Assembly: GCF_022761125.1 (NCBI RefSeq)
Contig: NZ_JAKWJR010000012.1
Coordinates: forward strand, 87,590 to 151,589
Source of the DNA: Nocardioides sp. SR21
GTDB lineage: Bacteria; Actinomycetota; Actinomycetes; Propionibacteriales; Nocardioidaceae
Direction: 5' to 3'
Length of the DNA: 64,000 nt
Below are positions 8,221 to 16,986 of the stretch, in pieces. The position numbers were made by a program, and so were the translations under genes. Position 1 is the first letter of the stretch. Every line of letters starts with the position of its first letter. Under the pieces are notes generated by a model that was not told the origin of the DNA, did not search any database, and worked only from the letters and a program-made list of their open reading frames with translations.

Positions 8221-10422
8221 ATGAGCAGCACCAGCACCGAGAACCAGACCGCCGTCCGCTACGACCGGGACGCCGACGGCATCGTCACCCTGACGCTCGA
8301 CGACCCGACGGCGAGCGCCAACACCATGAACGACCTCTACATCGAGGCGATGGCCGCGTGCGTCCAGCGCCTGTACGACGAGGTCGACGACGTGACGGGC
8401 GTCGTGGTCGCCAGCGCGAAGAAGACCTTCTTCGCCGGCGGCAACCTCAAGAACATGGTCCAGGCGACCAAGGCCGACGCCGCGTCGGTGTTCGAGCTCG
8501 GCGAGACCGTCAAGGCCAGCCTGCGCAGGCTCGAGCTGTACCCGCGCCCGGTCGTCTCCGCGATCAACGGCGCCGCCCTCGGCGGTGGCTTCGAGATCTG
8601 CCTGGCCACCAACCACCGGATCGCCGTCGACGACCGGTCGGTCAAGATCGGCCTGCCCGAGTCGACCCTCGGCCTGCTCCCGGGTGGGGGCGGCGTCACC
8701 CGCATCGTCCGGCTGCTCGGCCTCCAGGCCGGCCTGATGGACGTGCTGCTCACCGGCACCCAGTTCAACCCGGCCGCCGCTAAGGAGAAGGGCCTGGTCG
8801 ACGAGCTGGTCGCCACCCGCGAGGAGCTCGTCCCCGCTGCCAAGGCGTGGATCAAGGCCAACCCGGAGGAGAGCCAGAACCCCTGGGACAAGCCCGGCTA
8901 CAAGATGCCCGGCGGCTCGCCGACGTCGCCCGCGCTGGCCGGCTTCCTGCCCGCCTTCCCGGCGCTGCTGCGCAAGCAGACCAAGGGCGCGGTCTACCCC
9001 GCGCCGCGGGCGATCCTCGCCGCCGCGGTCGAGGGCGCGCTGAGCGACTTCGACACCGCGTCGCGGATCGAGTCGCGCTACCTGACGAACCTGATCGTCA
9101 ACCAGGGCTCGAAGAACATGATCCAGGCGTTCTTCTTCGACCTGCAGGCGATCAACGCCGGCAAGCTCCGCCCGCAGGGCATCGAGCCGTACACCGCCAC
9201 GAAGGTCGGCGTCCTCGGCGCCGGCATGATGGGCGCCGGCATCGCGTACTCGTGTGCCCGCGCCGGCATGCAGGTCGTGCTGAAGGACGTCGCCCTCGAG
9301 AGCGCCGAGAAGGGCAAGGCGTACTCCGAGAAGATCAACGCCAAGGCCGTCTCGCGCGGCAAGCTCACCGAGGAGAAGTCCCAGGAGCTGCTGGACCGGA
9401 TCACCCCGACCGCGGACCCGGCCGACCTGGCCGGCTGCGACCTGGTGATCGAGGCCGTCTTCGAGGACCCGTCGCTCAAGCAGCAGGTCTTCGCCGAGAT
9501 CGCGCCGTACGTGAACGCCGACGCGCTGCTGTGCTCCAACACCTCGACGCTCCCGATCACCGAGCTCGCCGCGGGCGTGGACCGGCCGGCCGACTTCATC
9601 GGCCTGCACTTCTTCAGCCCCGTCGACAAGATGCCGCTGGTCGAGATCATCAAGGGCAAGGAGACCTCGGACGTCGCGCTGGCCAAGGCTTACGACGTGG
9701 TCCAGCAGATCCGCAAGACGCCGATCGTCGTCAACGACAGCCGCGGGTTCTACACCTCGCGGGTCATCGGCACCCAGGTCATGGAGGGCCTCGCCATGCT
9801 CGGCGAGGGCGTCCACCCGGTCTCGATCGACCGCGCGGGCACCTCGGCCGGCTACCCGGTCGGCCCGCTCCAGCTCAGCGACGAGCTGAACATGGAGCTG
9901 ATGGCGAAGATCCAGAAGGCGTCCGCCGACGCCGCCGAGCGCGAGGGCCGCTCGTGGGAGCCGTCCGCCGGTGAGCAGGTCGTCGCGAAGATGATCGAGC
10001 TCGGCCGCCCGTCGCGTCTGAAGGGCGCGGGCTTCTACGACTACGACGAGAACGGCCAGCGCCAGGGCATCTGGCCCGGCCTCGCCGAGGCGTTCCCGGT
10101 CGCGTCGGAGATGATCCCGATCGAGGACATGCGCGAGCGGATGCTCTTCATCGAGGCGCTCGAGACCGCGAAGTGCTTCGAGGAGGGCGTGATCGAGTCC
10201 GCGGCCGCCGCGAACATCGGCTCGATCATGGGCATCGGCTTCCCGCCGGTGACCGGTGGCGCCGCGCAGTACATGCAGGGCTACGAGAACGCCGCGGGCC
10301 AGGTCGGCCTCGGCGCGTTCGTCGCCCGCGCGGACGAGCTGGCCGAGAAGTACGGCGAGCGCTTCCGCCCCACGCCGTACCTGCGGGACCTGGCTGCTTC
10401 CGGCGGGTCGTTCCCGGCCTGA
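8221..10422 (+). CDS. fadB: Multifunctional enoyl-CoA hydratase/3-hydroxyacyl-CoA dehydrogenase
   Basis: A 733-residue fusion. The N-terminal crotonase domain has FFAGGNLKNM and NGAALGGGFEICLA (oxyanion hole) and LPESTLGLLPGGGG. From about residue 325 an NAD-binding HAD domain begins at KVGVLGAGMMGAGIAYS, with the catalytic His in IGLHFFSPVDKMP, followed by the two C-terminal helical HAD repeats. It converts 2-enoyl-CoA through 3-hydroxyacyl-CoA to 3-ketoacyl-CoA, feeding FadA. A ribosome site AGAGGA precedes the ATG. It follows fadA, and together they form the alpha2beta2-type beta-oxidation set. A strong inverted repeat lies just past its stop. Confidence 0.93.
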   Translation: MSSTSTENQTAVRYDRDADGIVTLTLDDPTASANTMNDLYIEAMAACVQRLYDEVDDVTGVVVASAKKTFFAGGNLKNMVQATKADAASVFELGETVKASLRRLELYPRPVVSAINGAALGGGFEICLATNHRIAVDDRSVKIGLPESTLGLLPGGGGVTRIVRLLGLQAGLMDVLLTGTQFNPAAAKEKGLVDELVATREELVPAAKAWIKANPEESQNPWDKPGYKMPGGSPTSPALAGFLPAFPALLRKQTKGAVYPAPRAILAAAVEGALSDFDTASRIESRYLTNLIVNQGSKNMIQAFFFDLQAINAGKLRPQGIEPYTATKVGVLGAGMMGAGIAYSCARAGMQVVLKDVALESAEKGKAYSEKINAKAVSRGKLTEEKSQELLDRITPTADPADLAGCDLVIEAVFEDPSLKQQVFAEIAPYVNADALLCSNTSTLPITELAAGVDRPADFIGLHFFSPVDKMPLVEIIKGKETSDVALAKAYDVVQQIRKTPIVVNDSRGFYTSRVIGTQVMEGLAMLGEGVHPVSIDRAGTSAGYPVGPLQLSDELNMELMAKIQKASADAAEREGRSWEPSAGEQVVAKMIELGRPSRLKGAGFYDYDENGQRQGIWPGLAEAFPVASEMIPIEDMRERMLFIEALETAKCFEEGVIESAAAANIGSIMGIGFPPVTGGAAQYMQGYENAAGQVGLGAFVARADELAEKYGERFRPTPYLRDLAASGGSFPA

Positions 10423-10432
10423 TCGCCGCCTG

Positions 10433-10462
10433 CCCCTGGTTCAGCGCGAGCTGAACCAGGGG
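10433..10462. terminator. Bidirectional hairpin between convergent genes
   Basis: CCCCTGGTTCAGC (10433-10445), loop GCGA, GCTGAACCAGGGG (10450-10462): a perfect 13-bp stem with a tetraloop. It lies between the convergent fadB and the gene ending at 10441, and overlaps the last codons and stop of the latter. There is no U-tract on either side, as is usual in actinobacterial terminators. Confidence 0.8.
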
Positions 10463-11034
10463 TGGTGCAGGTCGTAGAACGTCGCGCCCTGCATCGCGTA
10501 GTCGAGCTCCCTGCGGACGTCCTCGGGCGGTTCCGTCTGCTCACCGCTGCGGGCGCTCGCCTCGTCGGTGAAGGCCACGGTCTCGGTGAAGGTGCCGTCC
10601 GGCTCGATCGCGAGCGTCGCGCCGAGGATGTCCGGGCGCATCCGCTTCAGCTCGGCCTGGTCGGACGTCATCAGCCGGCGCAGCCGGGCGGGATCGTCGA
10701 CCTTCCCGCGGATGACCTGGACGAACCCGGCGTCGTCGGACCCGCCGTCGAACAGCAGGACCACGTCGTCGCAGTCGTGGAACTCCACCGGCCCGTCGAA
10801 GCAGGCCATCATCTCCTCGGCCCATCGGCCCTGCTCGGGGCGCTCGGAGTTGGCCATCGCCGCCTCGCGGTCCTCGAACCGGACGACCGCCATGAACAGG
10901 TCGTCGTCGGTGAAGCCGTAGGTGCCGCCGAGCCAGCCGTCCGCTCCCGGGGCGAGCTGCTGGGACCAGCGGTCCAGGACGGCCTGGAGCTCGTCCTGTC
11001 GGGTGCATCGACCCTGGATGATCTGGATGAACAT
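10441..11034 (-). CDS. Tandem ABM-like (dimeric alpha/beta barrel) protein
   Basis: A 197-residue protein made of two halves of similar design: FIQIIQGRCTRQDELQAVLDR near the start and FVQVIRGKVDDPARLRRLM at about residue 103. Both match the beta-alpha-beta opening of antibiotic-biosynthesis-monooxygenase-type dimeric barrels, with a following FMAVVRFEDREAAMAN-like helix. No catalytic assignment is possible. TAACGT (plus-strand 11041-11046) ends 6 bases upstream of the ATG, suggesting leaderless transcription. Its last codons lie inside the hairpin shared with fadB. It could be an intramolecular duplicate of a small monooxygenase or a ligand-binding protein. Confidence 0.6.
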   Translation of the reverse strand: MFIQIIQGRCTRQDELQAVLDRWSQQLAPGADGWLGGTYGFTDDDLFMAVVRFEDREAAMANSERPEQGRWAEEMMACFDGPVEFHDCDDVVLLFDGGSDDAGFVQVIRGKVDDPARLRRLMTSDQAELKRMRPDILGATLAIEPDGTFTETVAFTDEASARSGEQTEPPEDVRRELDYAMQGATFYDLHHPWFSSR

Positions 11035-11105
11035 CTTTCGACGTTACGCCTCGACGACCGGTCCGGTCATGGCCCAGATGGGGGAGCCCTCTAGGGTCGG
11101 CGACC

Positions 11106-11756
11106 ATGGGCGTGGTGATCCTGGTCCGGCACGGTCAGGCGTCGTTCGGCGCGGACGACTACGACGTGCTGTCCGAGACCGGTTGGGAGCAGGGCCGGCT
11201 GCTCGGCCGCTGGCTGGGTGAGCGTGCGGTCGCGCCGACCGCGGTGCTCCGCGGCGGGATGCGCCGGCACCGCGAGACGGCCGAGGCGGCGGGATGGGCG
11301 CCCGAGGAGGACCTCGGGTGGGACGAGTTCGACCACCTGTCGGTCGTCGCCGCGGACCCGGACCACCCGACCGGCGAGCTCGACCGGCGCGGGTTCCAGC
11401 GCGCGTTCGAGCAGGCCACCGCCCGGTGGACGGGTGGCGGTTTCGACGACGAGTACGCCGAGTCCTGGCCCGGGTTCGTCGACCGGGTGCGGTCCGCGCT
11501 GGACCGCGCCGTCGCTCGGGCCGGTGCCGGGGAGACCGTCGTCGTGGTCACCTCCGGCGGGCCGATCGCGGTCGCCTGTGCGGCACTGGCCGACCCGGAC
11601 GCCGACGCGGCGTCGTACGCACGGCCGTGGCACCGGTTCAACACCACGATCGTGAACGCGTCGTTCACCCGTGTGGTGGTCGGCTCGACCGGTGCCCGGC
11701 TGCTGACGTTCAACGAGCACCCGCACCTCGAGGGCGACGCGCTGACCTACCGCTGA
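11106..11756 (+). CDS. Histidine phosphatase (phosphoglycerate mutase-like)
   Basis: A 216-residue member of the histidine phosphatase superfamily. The RHG signature, with phospho-accepting His9, is in VILVRHGQASFG. MRRHRETAEAA supplies the second phosphate-binding Arg, and TSGGPIAVACA carries the variant of the second catalytic block, where the usual GH is GG. Family members remove phosphate from sugars, phosphoproteins or small metabolites; specificity cannot be inferred. TAGGGT (11092-11097) lies 8 bases before the ATG. The stop is one base from that of the convergent iminopeptidase gene. Confidence 0.8.
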   Translation: MGVVILVRHGQASFGADDYDVLSETGWEQGRLLGRWLGERAVAPTAVLRGGMRRHRETAEAAGWAPEEDLGWDEFDHLSVVAADPDHPTGELDRRGFQRAFEQATARWTGGGFDDEYAESWPGFVDRVRSALDRAVARAGAGETVVVVTSGGPIAVACAALADPDADAASYARPWHRFNTTIVNASFTRVVVGSTGARLLTFNEHPHLEGDALTYR

Positions 11757-11757
11757 G

Positions 11758-13029
11758 CTAGATGCTGCCGTTCAGCAGGTCGCGCAGCCGCCCGAGCACC
11801 CGCGTGCTGTCGGCCCGGATGCCGTCGTGCTCGTACTCGTTGGTGACCCAGGCCCGCACGTTCCCGACCCGCTCCGCGGTCTCGAGCTGGAGCCCGGAGT
11901 CGACGTACATGTCGTCGAAGTAGACCGCGGCCGCGACCGGGACCTCGTTGGCCGCGAGCCGGTCGACGTCGTACAGCAGCGGCCAGTCGTCGTACGACGC
12001 CAGCAGGTCGGCCGCGCCGCGGAACGGCCGCAGTGCGGCGATCTCGTCGAACATCCAGGAGAACATCGTCTCGCCGGTGAACAGCAGCGGGTCGGCATCG
12101 GCGGCGAACTCCGGGCGCTGCGCGATCGCGCGGTCGGCGGCCCAGGCGGTCGGGCCGATGCCGGGGCGGCCGTACATGTACTCCTGCAGCGGGAACAGCG
12201 GCTGGTCGATGAAGCCGGTCTCGGCCATCACCTGGTGCAGGAAGCCGTCGGAGAGCCGGTCGCCGTGCCAGGCGCCCTCGAGCAGCCAGTGCACCTGCTC
12301 GTAGCCGTAGCTCATCCCGAACAGCTGGCCGAGCAGCCGCAGCCGCCGGCTGGTGAGCCGGTCGCCGTCGGGCAGCCGCACGTCGTGCTCGTCGAGGTGG
12401 TCGGCGATGCGCCGGACGGCCGCGACGTCGCCGGGGTAGCGGCGGTAGAACGCGTGGTTCTTGCCGGCGATCCGCGGGAACGTGCGGGCGTAGACCTCGT
12501 CGGCGGTCGCGGTCAGCCCGGGCAGCCCGCCGGTGACGTAGCAGCCGAGCAGCCCCTCCGGCGCCTGCGACAGGTAGGTCATCGTGATGAAGCCGCCGTA
12601 GCTCTGGCCGAGCGTGTACCACCGCTCGCCGCCGGCGACCTGCCGCCGGAGGACCTCGAGGTCGCCGACGATGCCGTCGGTGCGGAAGTGGCGGAGGTAC
12701 GCCGCCAGCTCGGCGTCGGTGCGCCCGCCGACGGTCTTGGCGGAGATCGGCGTGGAGCGGCCGGTGCCGCGCTGGTCGAGCAGCAGCACCCGGTGGTGCT
12801 CGGCGGCCGCCGTGACCCAGCCGCCGCCCGCGCCGCCAGGCCGGGGCGACGCCGCGCCGGGACCGCCCTGGAGGAACACCAGCCACGGGAGGTCCTCGCC
12901 CTCGTGGCCGGCGGCGACGACCTCGCGGGCGAACACCTCGATGGTCCCGGCGTCCGGGTCGCGGTGGTCGAGCGGCGCCTCGACGACGTGGTCGGTCAGG
13001 ACGAAGCCGGGGATCCGCGTGCTGGTCAC
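11758..13029 (-). CDS. pip: Proline iminopeptidase-type alpha/beta hydrolase
   Basis: A 423-residue S33-family hydrolase. The oxyanion motif LQGGPGAASPRPGG (around 53-66), LLLDQRGTGRST, and the nucleophile elbow GQSYGGF with Ser143 are all typical of proline iminopeptidases, which release N-terminal proline from peptides. The late His is probably in NEYEHDGIRAD. I set the start at the GTG at 13029, because the open frame upstream is non-coding in character and TAGACT (plus-strand 13037-13042) sits 7 bases before this GTG. It is divergent from the PadR operon. Confidence 0.85.
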   Translation of the reverse strand: MTSTRIPGFVLTDHVVEAPLDHRDPDAGTIEVFAREVVAAGHEGEDLPWLVFLQGGPGAASPRPGGAGGGWVTAAAEHHRVLLLDQRGTGRSTPISAKTVGGRTDAELAAYLRHFRTDGIVGDLEVLRRQVAGGERWYTLGQSYGGFITMTYLSQAPEGLLGCYVTGGLPGLTATADEVYARTFPRIAGKNHAFYRRYPGDVAAVRRIADHLDEHDVRLPDGDRLTSRRLRLLGQLFGMSYGYEQVHWLLEGAWHGDRLSDGFLHQVMAETGFIDQPLFPLQEYMYGRPGIGPTAWAADRAIAQRPEFAADADPLLFTGETMFSWMFDEIAALRPFRGAADLLASYDDWPLLYDVDRLAANEVPVAAAVYFDDMYVDSGLQLETAERVGNVRAWVTNEYEHDGIRADSTRVLGRLRDLLNGSI

Positions 13030-13046
13030 CGGGCCGAGTCTAGGAG

Positions 13047-13086
13047 TTGATCCGGAGATACATACCGGGTATACATACTCGGTATG
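13047..13086 (+). promoter_or_regulatory. padR promoter and autoregulatory palindrome
   Basis: TTGATC (13047-13052), a 17-base spacer and TATACA (13070-13075) form a good promoter. The imperfect palindrome CATACCGGGTATA/CATACTCGGTATG (13061-13086, 11 of 13 positions paired) covers the -10, the probable transcription start and the ATG itself. Binding there by the PadR product would block its own initiation. The short distance from -10 to ATG (8 bases) implies a leaderless message. Confidence 0.72.
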
Positions 13087-13647
13087 TCGGTGAAACAGGC
13101 CCTGTTGGCGCTCCTCGAGCAGGGGCCGCGGTACGGCTACCAGCTCCGGACCGAGTTCGAGCAGCGGACCGGGTCCACCTGGCCGCTCAACGTCGGGCAG
13201 GTCTACACGACGCTGACCCGGCTCGAGCGCGACGGCCTGGTCGAGGCCGACGGGGCCGACGGTGAGGGCCACGTGGTCTACCGCGTGACCGACGCCGGCC
13301 GCGACGAGGTGGCCGCGTGGTTCACCACGCCGGTCGCACGCACCCAGCCGCCGCGCGACGAGCTCGCGATCAAGCTCGCGCTCGCGGTCACGACCCCGGG
13401 CGTCGACGTCGGCACCGTGATCCAGCAGCAGCGGTCGGCCACGATGGCCGCGCTCCAGGACTACACCCGCCTGAAGCGGGAGGGCGACCTCGACCTCGCC
13501 TGGGGACTGGTGCTCGACTCGCTGGTGTTCTCGGCCGAGGCCGAGATCCGCTGGCTCGACCACTGCGAGGCGCGGCTGCGCCGGGCGGCGCTCGAGAGGC
13601 CGACACCGGTCGCCACGAACGTCGAGACTCCGGAGGTCGCCCGATGA
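13084..13647 (+). CDS. PadR-family transcriptional repressor
   Basis: A 187-residue protein with the PadR winged helix: SVKQALLALLEQGPRYGYQL, then TWPLNVGQVYTTLTRLERDGLV, and a C-terminal dimerisation helix region (LDSLVFSAEAEIRWLDHCEARLRR). It heads a three-gene unit with an ABC ATPase and an FtsX permease; its stop overlaps the next start (ATGA). PadR regulators next to such transporters usually repress them and respond to drugs or cell-envelope compounds. The operator spans its own start codon. Confidence 0.9.
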   Translation: MSVKQALLALLEQGPRYGYQLRTEFEQRTGSTWPLNVGQVYTTLTRLERDGLVEADGADGEGHVVYRVTDAGRDEVAAWFTTPVARTQPPRDELAIKLALAVTTPGVDVGTVIQQQRSATMAALQDYTRLKREGDLDLAWGLVLDSLVFSAEAEIRWLDHCEARLRRAALERPTPVATNVETPEVAR

Positions 13648-14372
13648 ACCCCCTGTCGAGCACCGTGCTGCACCTCGACACCGTCACCCGGATCCACGGC
13701 GAGGGCGCCACCGAGGTGCGCGCGCTGCGCGAGGTCTCGTTCCGGGTCGCCGCGGGCGAGCTGGTCGCGGTGATGGGGCCGTCCGGCTCCGGCAAGTCCA
13801 CGCTGCTCACGATGGCCGGCGGCCTCGACGCCCCGACCTCGGGCACGGTCTCGGTCGAGGGCGTCGACCTCGCGACCCTCGGCAACGCCGGCCGCGCGCG
13901 GATGCGGCGTACGTCGGTCGGCTACGTGTTCCAGGACTTCAACCTGATCCCGGCGCTGAGCGCCGTCGAGAACGTCGCGCTCCCGATGGAGCTCGACGGG
14001 GTGCGTTCCCGTGCCGCCCGGGCGGCCGCCCGCGCCGCGCTCGAGGAGGTCGGGATCCCCGAGCTCGCCGACCGGTTCCCCGACCACATGTCGGGTGGGC
14101 AGCAGCAGCGGGTGGCGATCGCCCGCGCCGTGGTCGGCGAGCGCCGGCTGATCCTCGCCGACGAGCCCACGGGGGCGCTCGACAGCGAGACCGGCGAGGA
14201 GATCCTGCGGCTGCTGCGTGCCCGCTGCGACGCCGGGGCGGCCGGCGTCCTCGTCACGCACGAGGCACGGCACGCGGCCTGGGCGGACCGGGTGGTGTTC
14301 CTGCGCGACGGCGTGGTCGTCGACGAGACCGGCGCCGACCCGGCCGACGTCCTGCTCGAGTCCCGCCGATGA
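13644..14372 (+). CDS. ABC transporter ATPase (MacB/LolD type)
   Basis: A 242-residue ATPase with Walker A GPSGSGKST, Q-loop FQDFNLIPALS, signature LSGGQ-type MSGGQQQRVAIARA, Walker B LILADEPTGALD and switch His in VTHEARHA. The LNAGAS-like early segment LHLDTVTRIHGEG and the family style match the MacB/LolD class, which couples with FtsX-fold permeases and does mechanotransmission rather than simple transport. Start ATG 13644 overlaps the padR stop; its end overlaps the permease start. It probably functions in envelope stress or peptide-antibiotic resistance. Confidence 0.93.
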   Translation: MNPLSSTVLHLDTVTRIHGEGATEVRALREVSFRVAAGELVAVMGPSGSGKSTLLTMAGGLDAPTSGTVSVEGVDLATLGNAGRARMRRTSVGYVFQDFNLIPALSAVENVALPMELDGVRSRAARAAARAALEEVGIPELADRFPDHMSGGQQQRVAIARAVVGERRLILADEPTGALDSETGEEILRLLRARCDAGAAGVLVTHEARHAAWADRVVFLRDGVVVDETGADPADVLLESRR

Positions 14373-16936
14373 GCTCCTGGCGTCTCGCGATCCGCCTCGC
14401 CCGGCGCGACGCGCTGCGCGCCCGCGGCCGGTCGATCCTGGTGCTGGTGATGATCGCGCTGCCCGTGCTCGCCGTGACCGCCGCCGACGTGGTGATCCAG
14501 ACCCAGGAGGTCACCGGCGTCGAGGCGCTCGACCGCCGGCTCGGCACGGCCGACGCGCAGGTCACCGTCCCGGCCGAGGGGCGGCCGATGGTGCAGCGCT
14601 TCGACCCGATGGACGGCGCGACCACGGTCGGGGGGAAGCCGGACCCGCCCACGGAGGCCGAGATCTCCGCCGCGCTGGGCGGCGCCCGGCTGGTCGAGGA
14701 GCGGGTCGGCAGCGTCTCGTACGCGACCGACAAGGGGATCGGGTACGTCGAGGTGACCGAGGTCGACCTGCGCGACCCGGTCGCCGACGGCCTGTTCGAG
14801 CTGACGTCGGGGCGGCTCCCCGAGACCGCCGGCGAGGTGGTCGTGAACGACGCCGTCCTGGACTCGGGGTACGCCCTCGGCGACACGCTCGACCTCGGCA
14901 GGCAGAACCCCGCGCCGACGATCGTCGGGATCGCGGACTCCGCCTCCCTGCGGACCGCCCCCACGGCGGCCGGTCCGATCGGCAGCCTCGGGCTCGACGC
15001 CCGCAACGGTGCGTCGCCGGGCTGGCTGGCGGAGGGCGGACCGGTCTCGTGGGACGCCGTGGAGGCGCTCAACACGATGGGCGCGCTCGTGCTCTCGCGC
15101 GCCGTGATCGAGGACCCGCCGCCCGCCTCGGAGATCCCCGAGGAGCTCAACTGGGACTCGGGCGACGACTCGATGGTCGCCGCGGTCGCGCTGATCGTGG
15201 TGATGGCGCTGCTCGAGGTCGTGCTGCTCGCCGGCCCGGCCTTCGCGGTGACCGCCCGCCGGCAGGCGCGCAGCCTCGCGCTGATGTCCGCCACCGGCGG
15301 CACGCCCGCGCAGAGCCGCCGGGTCGTGCTGGCCGGCGGACTGGTCCTCGGCGGCGCCGCGGCCGTCCTCGGGGTCGTGCTCGGGATCGGCGCCGGCTGG
15401 CTGCTGCTCCCGGTCGTGCAGCGCTGGTCGAGCCACTGGTTCGGCCCCTTCGACGTGCCGTGGCCGCACGTCGCCGGGATCGCGATGTTCGGCCTGGCGA
15501 GCGCGGTGCTCGCCGCGGTCGTGCCCGCGTGGATCGCCGCCCGCCAGGACGTCGTCGCGGTGCTCGCCGGTCGCCGGGCCGACCGCCCGCCGTCGGTGCG
15601 CTCGCCGATCCTGGGCGTCGTCCTGCTCGGCATCGGCGTCGCGATGGCGGCGTACGGCGCCGCCGCAGGCTCCGGGAGCGGCGAGTTCCTCATCGCCGGC
15701 TCCGCGATCGTCGCCGTCCTGGGGATGATCCTCGTGGTGCCGGTCGTCGTGGCGGGCGTGGCCCGGGCGGCGGGCCGGCTGCCGCTCTCGACGCGGTACG
15801 CCGCTCGCGACGCGGCGCGCCACCGCACCCGCACCGTGCCCGCCATCGCCGCGGTCGCGGCCACCGTCGCCGGCGTCGTGACGCTCGGGATCGGCCTCAG
15901 CAGCGACGAGGCCGAGAACGAAGGCACCTACACGCCGAGCCTGGCCATGGGCCAGGCCGCGGTGACCGGGTACGACCTCCGCCCGGCGGCCTGGGACGAG
16001 CTGGCCCGGGTGGTGGACCGGGAGCTGCCCGGCGCGACCGTGACCCCGATGACCGGGGTGGGCGGCGAGGACTGGGTCGACCTGCAGGAGCCGGGCGGCA
16101 GCGCCCCGCTGCTCGACGAGATGTCGGTCGGGTTCGGGTCCTCGATGCTCGTCGGTCGGTCCGTCCCTGACCTCGTCCCCGGCATCGCCGCGGCCGACCG
16201 CGAGCGAGCCGCGGCCGTGCTCGCCGACGGCGGGGTCGTGGCGTTCACCGACCACGACGTCGCGGGCGACGAGATCGAGCTGATGGCCGGCGAGCGGGGG
16301 ACCACGATCCGGGTGCCGGCGGCGTACGTCCGCTTCCAGGACGACACGTACCCGACGCTCGCAGCCGTCGCCTCGCCGGAGGCGGTGGAGCGGCTCGGGG
16401 TCGACGTCGGCACGGTCGCGGTCGCGGTCGCCGGCGCCGACGTCTCGACCGAGCAGGAGCAGGACGTGACCGAGGCGGTCGCCGCGGTCAACCCGAACGC
16501 CGGGTTCTACGTCGAGCGCGGCTACCAGGCCGAGGAGAACACCCGGATCGTGCAGTTCGTGCTGGCCGCGCTCGGCGCGATCCTGATGCTCGGCGGCACG
16601 CTGACCGCCACGTTCCTCGCGCTGTCCGACGCCCGACCCGACCTCGCGACCCTGTCCGCCGTGGGGGCCTCCCCGCGACGCCGGCGCTCGATCGCGGCGT
16701 CGTACGCCCTGGTCGTGGGGTTCGTCGGCGCGCTGCTCGGCGCGGCGGTCGGGTTCATCCCCGGCATCGCGATCACCTACCCGCTGACCGCGCCGGCGTA
16801 CACGGACACCGGGCCGTACCTCGACGTGCCGTGGGCGTTGATCGTCGGCCTGGTCGTGGGTCTGCCGCTGCTCACCGCCGCGATCGTCGGGCTCTGCACC
16901 CGCGCCCGGCTCCCGATGGTGGCGCGGCTCGACTGA
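14369..16936 (+). CDS. FtsX-like ABC permease (two FtsX modules)
   Basis: An 855-residue membrane protein. An N-terminal TM (VLVMIALPVLAVTAADVV) is followed by a large extracytoplasmic part (about 50-255), an FtsX module of three TMs around 270-400 (VALIVVMALLEVVLLAGPAFA), a central TM pair (about 415-470), a second extracytoplasmic part (about 500-730) and a final FtsX module (VLAALGAILMLGGTLTATFLALSDARPDLATL is its first segment, at about 731). This duplicated layout is the usual partner of MacB/LolD ATPases. The start overlaps the ATPase stop (ATGA). No fused ATPase or periplasmic adaptor is seen. The exported substrate is unknown. Confidence 0.88.
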   Translation: MSSWRLAIRLARRDALRARGRSILVLVMIALPVLAVTAADVVIQTQEVTGVEALDRRLGTADAQVTVPAEGRPMVQRFDPMDGATTVGGKPDPPTEAEISAALGGARLVEERVGSVSYATDKGIGYVEVTEVDLRDPVADGLFELTSGRLPETAGEVVVNDAVLDSGYALGDTLDLGRQNPAPTIVGIADSASLRTAPTAAGPIGSLGLDARNGASPGWLAEGGPVSWDAVEALNTMGALVLSRAVIEDPPPASEIPEELNWDSGDDSMVAAVALIVVMALLEVVLLAGPAFAVTARRQARSLALMSATGGTPAQSRRVVLAGGLVLGGAAAVLGVVLGIGAGWLLLPVVQRWSSHWFGPFDVPWPHVAGIAMFGLASAVLAAVVPAWIAARQDVVAVLAGRRADRPPSVRSPILGVVLLGIGVAMAAYGAAAGSGSGEFLIAGSAIVAVLGMILVVPVVVAGVARAAGRLPLSTRYAARDAARHRTRTVPAIAAVAATVAGVVTLGIGLSSDEAENEGTYTPSLAMGQAAVTGYDLRPAAWDELARVVDRELPGATVTPMTGVGGEDWVDLQEPGGSAPLLDEMSVGFGSSMLVGRSVPDLVPGIAAADRERAAAVLADGGVVAFTDHDVAGDEIELMAGERGTTIRVPAAYVRFQDDTYPTLAAVASPEAVERLGVDVGTVAVAVAGADVSTEQEQDVTEAVAAVNPNAGFYVERGYQAEENTRIVQFVLAALGAILMLGGTLTATFLALSDARPDLATLSAVGASPRRRRSIAASYALVVGFVGALLGAAVGFIPGIAITYPLTAPAYTDTGPYLDVPWALIVGLVVGLPLLTAAIVGLCTRARLPMVARLD

Positions 16937-16980
16937 ACAAAAAGACAGGCTTGACTGTTTGTTGATGCGCGGGGCATGCT
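16936..16980 (+). promoter_or_regulatory. TetR operator and promoter of the AtuA operon
   Basis: A 28-bp imperfect palindrome at 16936-16963 has the ends AACAAA and TTTGTT and the inner halves AGACAGG and TTGACTG. It is strikingly A/T-rich for the region and begins at the last base of the permease stop. TTGACT (16951-16956) inside it can serve as -35, with CATGCT (16975-16980) as a weak -10 18 bases later. The GTG start of the TetR gene follows by 6 bases. Confidence 0.68.
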
Positions 16981-16986
16981 GACGCC

